Source: JAHEEL01 sp034660035 (GTDB lineage: Bacteria; Actinomycetota; Acidimicrobiia; Spongiisociales; UBA5794). Taken from it: DNA of 22,689 nt. The notes under the pieces are model-generated. The model was not told where the DNA came from, made no database searches, and saw only the letters and a program-made list of their open reading frames with translations. Made by a program: the position numbers and the translations under genes. This document shows, in pieces, positions 14,750 through 22,382 of this stretch (position 1 is the stretch's first letter; every line of letters begins with the position of its first letter). The DNA lies in contig JAYEIJ010000203.1 in assembly GCA_034660035.1 (NCBI GenBank), positions 1 through 22,689 of the forward strand, in the 5' to 3' direction.

Positions 14750-15916
14750 CAACCCTCGCGTCACCGTCACCTGCGTTTCGATCCCGCGCTCTTCAAGCTC
14801 TTTCAGGAACGGCTCAGGATCGAAGGCCAGTTCCGGTGGATGAACTCCGGGAGCGACCTTGCCGGCGGCCATCCACGTGGCGGCTCGGGCGGGGAGCGTT
14901 CCGGTCGGGAGCGCACCTTTGAGCGTGAGGACGCCCATTCGATACCTGACGGGTTCCCCGTCGATCGTGCCGGTGACGTCGGAGACGATCTCCTTCGCCC
15001 AATCACCGGGCTCGTTCGCCGGCGTGACCAGCATCTCGTACGCCGACGGAACGAAGTCGCCCATCATCTCGATCGTGAAGTCTCTCGGTGAAACCTCGAC
15101 GCCGCCCACGGAGATGGGGTCGGTTCCATCGAATCCGAACTCCGCGAGCACGCGCACTTTCTCTACGATCCCCCGGTCCATGCCCCAGTAGTTGATCTTG
15201 AAGAAGCACTCCTGCACTCCCTTGTCGGCAAAGCTCACCGGCAGCGTCGCTACCTCCGAATGGAGGGACAGGTGCATGGGGAGATGCCCGAGCGAACCGG
15301 CGAACGGGTAGTCCTCGAACTCGGTGAGCGGCTCACAGGCGATGAACTCCCCGCCACGGAAGATCATCGGTTGCTGGGTCAACTCGTCGATGATCGTCGG
15401 CGCAGCGTACGTGAACTTCATCGTGCCCGGCGGTGGCGGCTTGACACCGTCGTAGATCTTGATCGCATCGATGGTGTCGAGGCGGTCGGCCGCGTACCGG
15501 GCGAGGATGTTCGGTGCGCCCGGGGCGGAACCCATCCCCAGAACAGCGCTGATCCCTGCTTCGGTGAATCGGTCGGTGAGTTCCAGTTGCTTGAGAGTGC
15601 CGTGGAAGAGGCCCCCCATATCGGTGTAGTGGGTGCCGGCTTCCAGGCAAGCCTCCATCACCTTCATGTTGGTGTAGTAGACGGTGGCGTTGAGACACGC
15701 GTCGGCAGGTTCGAGCAGCGCCACGAGCGCCTCGTGGTCATTGAGATCCGACTCGGTGATCGTGAGCTTCGGGCTATCGAGATACCCGGCGATCGCTGCA
15801 GCGCCCTCCATGTCCCGGTCCGCGAGGATCACTTCATCCACCCGGGGATTGATGACCAGGTCTTCGACGGCCATGGCGCCCATCTTCCCTGCCCCACCCA
15901 GTACGACGATTCTCAT
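14747..15916 (-). CDS. Saccharopine dehydrogenase-like NAD(P)-binding reductase
   Basis: A 389-residue soluble oxidoreductase of the saccharopine dehydrogenase family. The N-terminal Rossmann fold starts MRIVVLGGAGKMGAMAVEDL, with the GGAGKMG dinucleotide loop at 7-13 and an acidic residue after the second strand (EVILADRD). The family's central segment is also present: LNATVYYTNMKVMEACLEAGTHYTDMGG and GMGSAPGAPNILARYAADRL. Members reduce or oxidise amino-acid-derived imines such as saccharopine or related lysine intermediates. AAGGAG lies seven bases before the chosen ATG; the frame extends 36 bases further without a ribosome site. It is next to a semialdehyde dehydrogenase on the same strand, so amino-acid or lysine catabolism is plausible. 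The substrate is not established. Its stop is the first triplet of an octamer repeat. Confidence 0.85.
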   Translation of the reverse strand: MRIVVLGGAGKMGAMAVEDLVINPRVDEVILADRDMEGAAAIAGYLDSPKLTITESDLNDHEALVALLEPADACLNATVYYTNMKVMEACLEAGTHYTDMGGLFHGTLKQLELTDRFTEAGISAVLGMGSAPGAPNILARYAADRLDTIDAIKIYDGVKPPPPGTMKFTYAAPTIIDELTQQPMIFRGGEFIACEPLTEFEDYPFAGSLGHLPMHLSLHSEVATLPVSFADKGVQECFFKINYWGMDRGIVEKVRVLAEFGFDGTDPISVGGVEVSPRDFTIEMMGDFVPSAYEMLVTPANEPGDWAKEIVSDVTGTIDGEPVRYRMGVLTLKGALPTGTLPARAATWMAAGKVAPGVHPPELAFDPEPFLKELEERGIETQVTVTRGL

Positions 15917-16005
15917 CGGGAACTCCTTGGTTGTCGGTGCCGACGAATGCACGGGATGCTACCGACCCGGCACGGTCGCGGAGCCGCGGCTCAGGGGATA
16001 GACGA

Positions 16006-16100
16006 GTAGCTCAGTAGCTCAGTAGCGGAAGAAGATCTGGTGGCCATGAGGCGTGAGCTTTGGGCAAGAGGGGTGTGGGAGCTACGAGCTACCAGCTACC
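16006..16100. repeat. Opposed GTAGCTC / GAGCTAC arrays
   Basis: Left: GTAGCTC, AGTAGCTC, AGTAGCGG (16006-16028). Right: GAGCTAC (16079-16085), GAGCTACC (16086-16093), AGCTACC (16094-16100), reverse-complementary to the left. About 50 bases separate them. The right array is in sense (GTAGCTC) orientation downstream of mmsA on the minus strand. The 237-base gap between the two minus-strand genes contains nothing else I can support. Confidence 0.8.
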
Positions 16101-16128
16101 AGCAGGACAGGCCACACGTCACGGACTG

Positions 16129-16151
16129 CCGGCTACTCCCGGCGTAGCCGG
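16129..16151 (-). terminator. Hairpin just downstream of mmsA
   Basis: Arms CCGGCTAC (16129-16136) and GTAGCCGG (16144-16151) with a seven-base loop. The overlapping alternative CCCGGC/GCCGGG (16138-16152) is also possible. It is three bases past the mmsA stop on the minus strand, with no U-tract. Confidence 0.5.
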
Positions 16152-16153
16152 GA

Positions 16154-17641
16154 TCAATCGTTTCTTGGGAAGCCGAGGTCGACCGTGCTCGTCGATGGGT
16201 CGGGCCAGCGACTGGTCACGACCTTGTTCCGCGTCCAGAACCGGAAACCCTCCGGTCCGTACATGTGTGTATCGCCGAAGAGTGACTCGCCCCAACCGCC
16301 GAACGAGTAGTAGCCCACGGGCACGGGGATCGGAACGTTGACACCGACCATGCCGGCATCGACGTCGAACACGAACTGGCGGGCCGCACCACCGTCACGA
16401 GTGAAGATCGCAGTGCCGTTCCCCCATTGGTTGGAAGCGATCAGATCGATGCCTTCGTCATAGGTATCAACCCGCACGACCGACAACACCGGCCCGAAGA
16501 TCTCGTCGGTGTAGACCGTCATGGCCGGCCGGACTCGATCGATCAGCGTCGGACCGAAGTAGAACCCGTCGCCCTCGAACTCGAGGTCGCGCCCATCGAC
16601 GACGACTTCTGCACCGGCCTCGGCACCGGCGGCGACGTAGCCGGCGACTCGCTCACGATGCTCGCTGGTGATGAGCGGACCCATGTCGGTGGATGCCTGG
16701 TCGCCGGGACCGACCACGAGCCCCTCCATGCGTTCGGTGATCGCCTTCACCAGCGGGTCGGCGATGTCGCCGACGGCAACGACCACCGCTATCGCCATGC
16801 ACCGTTCGCCCGCAGAGCCGAAGCCCGCGTTGACGGCGGCATCGGCTGCGAGACCGATGTCGGCGTCGGGCAACACGATCATATGGTTCTTCGCTCCGGC
16901 GAGGGCCTGAACGCGCTTTCCGTGCGCCACCGACGTCTCCTGGACATGGCGAGCCACGGGAGTCGATCCGACGAAGGAGACCGCCTTGACGTCGGGGTGA
17001 GTGAGGAGCCGGTCGACGGCGACGCGGTCACCGTTGAGCACGTTCATCACTCCCGGAGGGAAGCCCGCTTCGTTCATCAACTCAGCGATGTACAGCGACG
17101 CGGCCGGGTCCTTCTCCGACGGCTTGAGGATGAAGGTGTTGCCTGCAGCGACCGCCATCGGGAACATCCAGAGGGGCACCATCGCAGGGAAGTTGAAGGG
17201 GGTGATCCCCACCGTGACGCCGAGCGGTTGGCGCATGTCGTACACGTCGACACCCGTGGAGGCCTGCTCGGTGAAACGACCGGCGATGTTGGCGGCAACG
17301 CCCGATGCGAATTCGATGTTCTCGAGACCACGAGCCACTTCACCGTCGGCGTCTGGAAGCGTCTTGCCGTGCTGGATCGAGATGCGGCGTGCGATCTCGG
17401 CACGGTTCGCGTCGACGAGTTCCCGGTAGCGATACATGAGTTTTGTTCGGGTTGCAAGCGACGTGGCCCGCCACGCCGGGAATGCAGCCGCGGCAGCAGC
17501 GACGGCGGCGTCCGTCTCTTCCACCGATGCCAGATCGACTTCTCCAACCTGACGACCGGTTGCCGGGTTGTAGACCGGTCCGAGGCTTCCGGATGTGCCG
17601 ACGGTCGTGACGCCGTTGATCAGATGGTGGAAACGTTCCAC
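16154..17641 (-). CDS. mmsA: CoA-acylating methylmalonate-semialdehyde dehydrogenase
   Basis: A 495-residue cytosolic NAD+ enzyme of the aldehyde dehydrogenase superfamily. It oxidises methylmalonate semialdehyde to propionyl-CoA or malonate semialdehyde to acetyl-CoA, with CO2 release. Subfamily marks are GITPFNFPAMVPLWMFPMA, LAGAKNHMIVLPDAD, the nucleophile Cys281 in GSAGERCMA, and the C-terminal block SLFGDTHMYGPEGFRFWTRNKVVTSRWPD. An ATG 18 codons upstream exists. I prefer the GTG at 17641 because AAGGGG lies six bases before it and the resulting length and N-terminus (VERFHHLING) match the family. It belongs to valine, beta-alanine or inositol breakdown (mmsA/bauC/iolA roles). The aminotransferase about 2 kb away would fit the beta-alanine or omega-amino-acid route. 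Confidence 0.95.
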   Translation of the reverse strand: MERFHHLINGVTTVGTSGSLGPVYNPATGRQVGEVDLASVEETDAAVAAAAAAFPAWRATSLATRTKLMYRYRELVDANRAEIARRISIQHGKTLPDADGEVARGLENIEFASGVAANIAGRFTEQASTGVDVYDMRQPLGVTVGITPFNFPAMVPLWMFPMAVAAGNTFILKPSEKDPAASLYIAELMNEAGFPPGVMNVLNGDRVAVDRLLTHPDVKAVSFVGSTPVARHVQETSVAHGKRVQALAGAKNHMIVLPDADIGLAADAAVNAGFGSAGERCMAIAVVVAVGDIADPLVKAITERMEGLVVGPGDQASTDMGPLITSEHRERVAGYVAAGAEAGAEVVVDGRDLEFEGDGFYFGPTLIDRVRPAMTVYTDEIFGPVLSVVRVDTYDEGIDLIASNQWGNGTAIFTRDGGAARQFVFDVDAGMVGVNVPIPVPVGYYSFGGWGESLFGDTHMYGPEGFRFWTRNKVVTSRWPDPSTSTVDLGFPRND

Positions 17642-17797
17642 TTTGACCCCTTCAGGTGTTGATGATCGTCGGATGGTATCGCTCCAGCCGTTCATCGATT
17701 CGATGGAGGAACGCGACTCCCGCGATCCCTATCGATCGGATCGGAACCGAACCGCAGTGTGACATCATGTGGCCATGTCCACCCTCTCCCGAAGCTC

Positions 17798-19003
17798 ATG
17801 ACCGACACCGAGCCTGTCGGCGCCGTCGACAGTTCGCCCGATGAATTCCAGACCGGACGCGTTGCCACCATCGCGGGTGGCCACGCCGTCCACGACACCT
17901 ACACCGCGTTCCTGCCCCCTCTCCTACCCCACTTCGTGGAAACGATGTCGCTCTCCAACGCTGCAGCCGGATCTCTGGCGGCGTTCCTCCAGATCCCTTC
18001 ACTGTTCCAACCGGTAATCGGACACCTCGCCGATCGAACCACGCTGCGCTGGATCGTCATCCTCGGCCCGGGAGTGACGGGAACTGCGATGAGCTTCCTG
18101 GGATGGGCGCCCGGCTACTTCGCCCTGGCCCTATTGCTCCTCGTTGCCGGCGTGAGCGTCGCGGCCTTCCACGCAACAGCGCCGGTTGCAATCGGATACC
18201 TGTCGGGGAACCGGTTGGGCAGGGGCATGGGCTTCTGGATGGTCGGAGGCGAACTCGGACGAACCCTTGGCCCGCTCATAGTGGTGAGCGCGCTGGCCGT
18301 GATGTCGATGAAGTCGATGGCGTTCCTGTCGCTTGCCGCCATCGCAACATCGGTGTTTCTCTACTTCCGATTGCGTGATGTGCCGCTGCGAACCCGCGGC
18401 GACGGAGAACAAGTGCCCTGGCGGACGGCGGTTCGTGCGATGCGCGGGGTCATGCTGCCGCTGGGCGCCCTGGTCTCCCTGCGCAGCATGATGGTGATGG
18501 CCGTAACTCTCTTCCTTCCCCTCTATCTCACCCAGGAGGGTGCGAGTCTCTGGCTGGCCGGTGCGGCACTCTCGATCGTCGAGGCCGCAGGGATCGCTGG
18601 AGCATTCGCCGGAGGATGGATCAGTGATCACGTCGGACGACGGGTCGTGATGATCTTGGGGCAGATCGCCGCACCCATCGCTCTCTTGGCATTCCTCGCA
18701 ACTGATGGATGGGTACGCGTCGCCATCCTCCCGATCATCGGCTTCTCACTGCTGGCAGTTCCACCGGTTCTGATGGCGCTCGTCCAGGAACAGTTCCCGG
18801 AGAGCAGAGCACTCGCCAACGGCGTCTACCTGTCGATGAACTTCGCCATCCGATCGATAGCGGCCATCGCCTACGGCCTCTTCGGTGATGCGTTCGGTCT
18901 TTCGACGTCCATGTACATCGCTGCGGCTGCGATGTTCGTCGGGCTGCCACTGATCTGGATGGTGACGCCGGCTACGCCGTATTCCGTAGCCCGTACTCCG
19001 TAG
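17798..19003 (+). CDS. MFS transporter, fosmidomycin-resistance (Fsr)-like
   Basis: A 401-residue major facilitator with about 12 hydrophobic helices. The N-terminal segment HDTYTAFLPPLLPHFVETMSLSNAAAGSLAAFLQIPSLFQPVIGHLADR is arranged like Fsr-type drug exporters (His-Asp after helix start, QP-GHLADR loop between helices 2 and 3). A second MFS loop, GGWISDHVGRRVV, lies between helices 8 and 9. The frame opens at a GTG (17759); I chose the ATG at 17798, where the Fsr-like N-terminus begins and a weak GAAG precedes. Substrate is unknown; efflux of a small toxic molecule is the family expectation. It is divergent from mmsA. The final residues (YSVARTP) and the TAG stop are encoded by the heptamer array at 18979-19006. 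Confidence 0.88.
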   Translation: MTDTEPVGAVDSSPDEFQTGRVATIAGGHAVHDTYTAFLPPLLPHFVETMSLSNAAAGSLAAFLQIPSLFQPVIGHLADRTTLRWIVILGPGVTGTAMSFLGWAPGYFALALLLLVAGVSVAAFHATAPVAIGYLSGNRLGRGMGFWMVGGELGRTLGPLIVVSALAVMSMKSMAFLSLAAIATSVFLYFRLRDVPLRTRGDGEQVPWRTAVRAMRGVMLPLGALVSLRSMMVMAVTLFLPLYLTQEGASLWLAGAALSIVEAAGIAGAFAGGWISDHVGRRVVMILGQIAAPIALLAFLATDGWVRVAILPIIGFSLLAVPPVLMALVQEQFPESRALANGVYLSMNFAIRSIAAIAYGLFGDAFGLSTSMYIAAAAMFVGLPLIWMVTPATPYSVARTP

Positions 19004-19006
19004 TCC
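18979..19006 (+). repeat. Heptamer array forming the MFS gene end
   Basis: Four units, GTATTCC, GTAGCCC, GTACTCC and GTAGTCC. The TAG stop of the MFS gene (19001-19003) is in the last unit. The convergent gap after it (19007-19078) holds a 13-mer CCTGTCCTGCTGG at 19017-19029, also present in sense orientation downstream of mmsA (16099-16111, reverse complement), and a short ACTGGT/ACCAGT palindrome at 19060-19072. Confidence 0.85.
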
Positions 19007-19078
19007 GGGAAGGCATCCTGTCCTGCTGGGGGCCGCCGGATGGAAGCTCCTTGCTTCGAACTGGTGACCAGTGATCGT

Positions 19079-19390
19079 TCAGCAATCGGTGAGAGCCGCT
19101 ACTGCTCTACAGATCTCGGTTCGCCGCTGAGATATCGACCCGACGAACTCGGTAAGGAATGTCTTGCGAATGGGTTGGACGTTGTCAAACGCGGCGACGC
19201 ATGGAGCAACCAGACCGTCTTCCCTGTCCAGGCGGATCTCGGTCGGGATCCCGCGAATGGTCCGCGTGACCGGGGCCACGACGATCCAATCGAGAACAGG
19301 TATCGCTTCGCTTCGGGTAACGACCAGGACAGGGCGCCGCTTGTCTTCAGCTTCAGCCCACCATATGTCGCCCTGGGCGGGAGTCACCAC
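19079..19390 (-). CDS. mazF: MazF/PemK-family endoribonuclease toxin
   Basis: A 103-residue toxin of the MazF/PemK fold, which cuts mRNA at short sequences and stops growth when its antitoxin is lost. The N-terminal QGDIWWAEAEDKRRPVLVVTR block is the family signature, with the basic loop (KRRP) that precedes the catalytic strand. VAPVTRTIRGIPTEIRL supplies the conserved Thr region, and FDNVQPIRKTFLTEFVGSIS is the typical end. Two consecutive GTG codons are possible starts (19390 or 19387). They overlap the antitoxin stop by 7 or 4 bases, so translation is coupled. The gene is intact, with no frameshift. Cleavage specificity cannot be read from sequence. Confidence 0.93.
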   Translation of the reverse strand: MVTPAQGDIWWAEAEDKRRPVLVVTRSEAIPVLDWIVVAPVTRTIRGIPTEIRLDREDGLVAPCVAAFDNVQPIRKTFLTEFVGSISQRRTEICRAVAALTDC

Positions 19391-19632
19391 GGCTCATTCC
19401 CGATCATCCTGACCGTGGCCTTGTCGGCCCACCCGACCTCTTCTTCGGTCTGGGGACGGTCTCGATAGCCCCGAACGATCGCCTCACCGGTCCGTAGACG
19501 CTGCTGCTGGTCGACCAAGACTCGCAGACCTCGCCTGACGGCGTCGGAGCGAGACTCCACGACACCATCCTCGACGAGTTCGTCGACGAGGGAGACAAGG
19601 TCTTCATTGACCCGGGTAACAAGTTGTGTCAT
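19384..19632 (-). CDS. Ribbon-helix-helix antitoxin partner of MazF
   Basis: An 82-residue antitoxin. Residues 1-42 form a MetJ/Arc/CopG-type ribbon-helix-helix: the strand TQLVTRVNEDLV, helix LVDELVEDGVV, then ESRSDAVRRGLRVLVDQQ. This dimerises and binds operator DNA. The acidic, Trp-containing C-terminal tail (about 55-82, EEEVGWADK...NEPW) should wrap and block the toxin. The frame opens at 19695, but I chose the ATG at 19632, where the RHH strand begins. An inverted repeat directly upstream (19640-19658) is a likely self-binding site. It precedes mazF with a short overlap, the standard antitoxin-first order. Pairing of MazF with an RHH rather than an AbrB-fold antitoxin is known in actinobacteria. 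Confidence 0.88.
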   Translation of the reverse strand: MTQLVTRVNEDLVSLVDELVEDGVVESRSDAVRRGLRVLVDQQQRLRTGEAIVRGYRDRPQTEEEVGWADKATVRMIGNEPW

Positions 19633-19639
19633 GCACCCA

Positions 19640-19658
19640 GCATTGCACAATGCAATGC
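19640..19658. promoter_or_regulatory. Probable toxin-antitoxin operator
   Basis: GCATTGC (19640-19646) and GCAATGC (19652-19658) flank ACAAT, eight bases upstream of the antitoxin ATG. On the minus strand a CATTGT -10-like hexamer lies inside it, so bound antitoxin would block its own promoter. Inferred from position and symmetry. Confidence 0.6.
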
Positions 19659-19708
19659 GCCCGTCCAGTGGTCCGTCACTGATTCCGCGACGCAACCCGA
19701 AACCACTG

Positions 19709-19754
19709 TTCTTGCGTAGCTATCGGAAGCCCGCTTCCCATAGCTACGCAAGAA
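19709..19754 (-). terminator. 22-bp-arm hairpin after the aminotransferase
   Basis: Arms at 19709-19730 and 19733-19754 are reverse-complementary over 22 positions with one mismatch and a two-base gap. The core is CTTGCGTAGCTAT / ATAGCTACGCAAG. It lies nine bases past the aminotransferase stop on the minus strand and insulates the toxin-antitoxin genes. GAACAG follows instead of a U-tract. Terminator function is likely but not certain. Confidence 0.75.
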
Positions 19755-19762
19755 GGAATCTG

Positions 19763-21073
19763 CTACGCCTTCGCTTCGACCAGGGCTTCTTCGAATGCCG
19801 TCAGTGTCTCTGCGACGTCTTCGTCGCTGTGTGCCGACGAGATGAACCACGGCTCCTTGGCATCGTCGACCGGCATCACGCCGCGGCGGATCATGCCGAA
19901 GATGATCTCGCTGTAGAGGTCCTCATCGTGACGACCAGTGTCCCGGTAGTTCTTCAACTCGCCCTCGCCCAGGAAGATCGAGAACATCGACGGGTGGCCG
20001 ATGATCGAAGCGTCCATCGACTGCTCAGCGAGGATCTTCTCGAGGCCGGCCATGAGGGCCTCGCCGGTCTTCGTGATCTTCTCGTACGGAGCACCTGTCG
20101 ACAGTTCAGCGATCGTGGCGACCGTCGCCGCTGCACCAACGGAGTTGCCTGAGTAGGTGCCTGCCTGCATGACGCCGCCTTCGGCCCATGCCGACATGAT
20201 CTCCGTTCGGCCGCCGACCGCGGCGATCGGGAACCCGTTCCCCATCGACTTCGCGTACATGCCGATGTCCGGGACGATGTCCAGGTACTCGGCGGCTCCG
20301 CCGAGTCCCAGGCGGAATCCGGTCTTCACCTCATCGAACATCAGCATCGAGCCCCACTCCTCGGTGATGGCCCGGAGACCCTCCATGTACCCGTCGTCCG
20401 GCATGAGACCGAAGACGTTGCCGAGAGCCGGCTCGACGAGGATGCCGGCGATGCGGTGCCCGTCACTCTTGAAGAGCTTCTCCATGAACTCGAGATCGTT
20501 GAAGTGAGCGATCCGGATGTAGTCGCGGATCGTCGACGGCACGCCGGACGAGACCTCGAACGGCACCGGAGAACGGCGGTTTCCGAGATTCCCGAGAGGG
20601 GCGCCAGCCGTGCTGTAGCCGACGTAGTCGTGAGCACCGTGATAGGCACCTTCGAACTTGACGATGAGATCGCGCCCCGTGACGGCCCTGGCGAGGCGGA
20701 TGGCGTGCATCGTTGCCTCTGTACCAGTGTTGGTGAACCGAAGTGCGTCGAGCCACGGGATGGCGTTGCGCATGGCCAGCGCCGCTTCGATCTCGAGCGC
20801 CGTCGTCATGGCGAAGACGGTGCCGCGTGCAGCGGCTTCGGCGACAGCGTCGGCGACGGGTTTGTGGCCGTGCCCGAGGATGATCGGACCGAACCCGAGT
20901 TGGTAGTCGATGTAGCGGTTGCCGTCCATGTCGTAGACGTAGGCGCCCTCGCCCCTATCGATAACGAGCGTGTCGTCATCACCCCAGTAGCGGAACCCGC
21001 TGGACACGCCGTTGACGAGCGCTTCCTTGCCTCGGCCGAACCACTCGGCCGTCTTGGGACCCTGGATACCCAT
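19763..21073 (-). CDS. Class III aminotransferase, glutamate-1-semialdehyde aminomutase-like
   Basis: A 436-residue PLP enzyme of aminotransferase class III. PLP-binding marks are NTGTEATMHAIRLAR (about 115-129), FEGAYHGAHD, the aspartate in MFDEVKTGFR (Asp247) and Lys275 in AKSMGNGFPIAAVGGR. The GTEATMHAIRLAR and YHG segments resemble HemL, but AKSMGNGFP differs from HemL's GKxxGGGxP, and no haem genes are nearby. An omega-amino-acid or amino-sugar transaminase, or a related aminomutase, is more likely than true HemL. The frame extends 46 codons upstream. I chose the ATG at 21073 because GAGGTG lies six bases before it and MGIQGPKTAEWFGRG starts like the family. It is divergent from potA, with mmsA nearby as a possible downstream enzyme. 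Confidence 0.88.
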   Translation of the reverse strand: MGIQGPKTAEWFGRGKEALVNGVSSGFRYWGDDDTLVIDRGEGAYVYDMDGNRYIDYQLGFGPIILGHGHKPVADAVAEAAARGTVFAMTTALEIEAALAMRNAIPWLDALRFTNTGTEATMHAIRLARAVTGRDLIVKFEGAYHGAHDYVGYSTAGAPLGNLGNRRSPVPFEVSSGVPSTIRDYIRIAHFNDLEFMEKLFKSDGHRIAGILVEPALGNVFGLMPDDGYMEGLRAITEEWGSMLMFDEVKTGFRLGLGGAAEYLDIVPDIGMYAKSMGNGFPIAAVGGRTEIMSAWAEGGVMQAGTYSGNSVGAAATVATIAELSTGAPYEKITKTGEALMAGLEKILAEQSMDASIIGHPSMFSIFLGEGELKNYRDTGRHDEDLYSEIIFGMIRRGVMPVDDAKEPWFISSAHSDEDVAETLTAFEEALVEAKA

Positions 21074-21131
21074 GTCTCTCACCTCTGGTTGCGGTCGACC
21101 GTGATCTGCCGATCGACAAGAACGCCACCCG

Positions 21132-21137
21132 ATTGTA
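21132..21137 (-). promoter_or_regulatory. Possible -10 (TACAAT) for the aminotransferase
   Basis: On the minus strand TACAAT is one mismatch from consensus and about 59 bases before the aminotransferase ATG. No clear -35 is seen. The same 235-base divergent gap must also hold the potA promoter, for which I find no convincing match (TATCGT at 21218-21223 is the best). Confidence 0.35.
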
Positions 21138-21308
21138 CCGGTGAGCGCGTCTTCCTCATCTGGCCCGACACGGTGTCGAGATGGCGTGGCAGGGATGTGG
21201 GCTCGGTTCAAGACGACTATCGTCCCGCCTCAGATTGAGCGACAACTCCGGGGCAGCGCCTCACAGATCGGTCCGCTCCGTAAGCGTCCGAACCAGAGGG
21301 AGGGCAGG

Positions 21309-22382
21309 ATGACGGCAGCCGTAGGCATCCGGGGTGTCACCAAACGATTCGGTACCGATGTCACCGCAGTGGACAACGTCTCCCTCGACATCGTCGACGG
21401 CGAGTTCTTCTCGCTCCTCGGGCCATCGGGCTGCGGCAAGACGACCATGCTGCGGATGATCGCCGGCCTCGAGTTCCCCACCGAGGGCAGCATCCAGATC
21501 TTCGGGGAGGAGTTGGCCCTCAGCCCTCCGAACAAGCGGCCCGTCAACACGGTGTTCCAGTCATACGCCCTGTTCCCGCACATGACGGTCGAGAAGAACG
21601 TCGCATTCGGGCTCGAGATGCGCAAGGTCGACAAGGCCGAGATCAACGAACGCGTCTCACAGGCCATCGAGGCCGTCCACATGACGGGCATGGAGAAGCG
21701 CAAGCCGAAGCAGCTCTCCGGTGGCCAGCAGCAACGGGTCGCCCTCGCCAGAGCCCTCATCAACCGGCCGAAGGTCCTCCTTCTCGACGAGCCGCTCGGC
21801 GCCCTCGACCTGAAGCTTCGCCAGGCGATGCAGATCGAACTCAAGGACATCCAGGCTGAGGTCGGCATCACGTTCATCTACGTGACCCACGACCAGGAGG
21901 AAGCGCTCACGATGTCGAACCGGATCGGCGTCATGGAGGCCGGCAAGCTTCTCCAGGTCGGCACACCCGAAGAGATCTACGAGCGGCCCATGAACCGCTT
22001 CGTCGCCGAGTTCATCGGCGAGACGAACTTCATCCACGGCACAACCGTCGGCGATGACCGTATCCGCTTGGCCGACGGAGCTGTCGTCTATGCGATCTCC
22101 GATGCACCAGACGGGACGGCGGTAGTACTCACACTTCGTCCCGAGAAGATTCAGATCCATGCTCGCGACGCCGCGGGCATCCCGCCCGAGCGGAATCAGA
22201 TCTTGGCCACGATCACCCGGCAGCTCTACTACGGGGAATCCCTGTACTACGAACTCGAGATTGCCGGTGGAGAACTGCTCGATGCGCGGCTCGAGAACAT
22301 CCCCTCGCTGAAGCGATGGGACGTTGGGACAGAAGTGACGATCAGCTTCCACCGGGAGGCCGCCGAGGCGTTGACGTCATGA
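21309..22382 (+). CDS. potA: Spermidine/putrescine-type ABC transporter ATP-binding protein
   Basis: A 357-residue ATPase of the PotA group (polyamine and related cation import). It has Walker A GPSGCGKTT (38-46), Q-loop Gln84 in VFQSYALFPHMTV, signature LSGGQQQR (136-143), Walker B VLLLDEPLGALD (156-167), and a His switch in VTHDQEEALTMSNRI. A C-terminal TOBE regulatory domain (about 280-350) includes LRPEKIQIH and RQLYYGESLYYEL. The frame opens at 21141; I chose the ATG at 21309 because GGAGGG lies directly upstream and the ABC domain begins at once. The stop overlaps the next gene by four bases (ATGA). PotA-like ATPases also serve putrescine, GABA or Fe3+-type importers, so the substrate is only probable. 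Confidence 0.92.
   Translation: MTAAVGIRGVTKRFGTDVTAVDNVSLDIVDGEFFSLLGPSGCGKTTMLRMIAGLEFPTEGSIQIFGEELALSPPNKRPVNTVFQSYALFPHMTVEKNVAFGLEMRKVDKAEINERVSQAIEAVHMTGMEKRKPKQLSGGQQQRVALARALINRPKVLLLDEPLGALDLKLRQAMQIELKDIQAEVGITFIYVTHDQEEALTMSNRIGVMEAGKLLQVGTPEEIYERPMNRFVAEFIGETNFIHGTTVGDDRIRLADGAVVYAISDAPDGTAVVLTLRPEKIQIHARDAAGIPPERNQILATITRQLYYGESLYYELEIAGGELLDARLENIPSLKRWDVGTEVTISFHREAAEALTS

Noticed and set aside
16427..17662. 411-residue open frame on the + strand opposite mmsA
   Set aside because: Antisense shadow caused by GC-rich codon bias; composition is Arg/His/Asp/Gly rich and no family is recognisable.
1..19006. CRISPR array
   Set aside because: The repeats have 7-8 bp units without unique spacers, and no cas genes are present.
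19060..19072. ACTGGT/ACCAGT palindrome as mazF terminator
   Set aside because: Arms are six bases with a one-base gap, too tight to form a stable RNA hairpin and lacking a U-tract.
19763..21073. True hemL (tetrapyrrole synthesis)
   Set aside because: The PLP-lysine segment AKSMGNGFP differs from the HemL pattern and there are no haem genes around; kept as HemL-like only.
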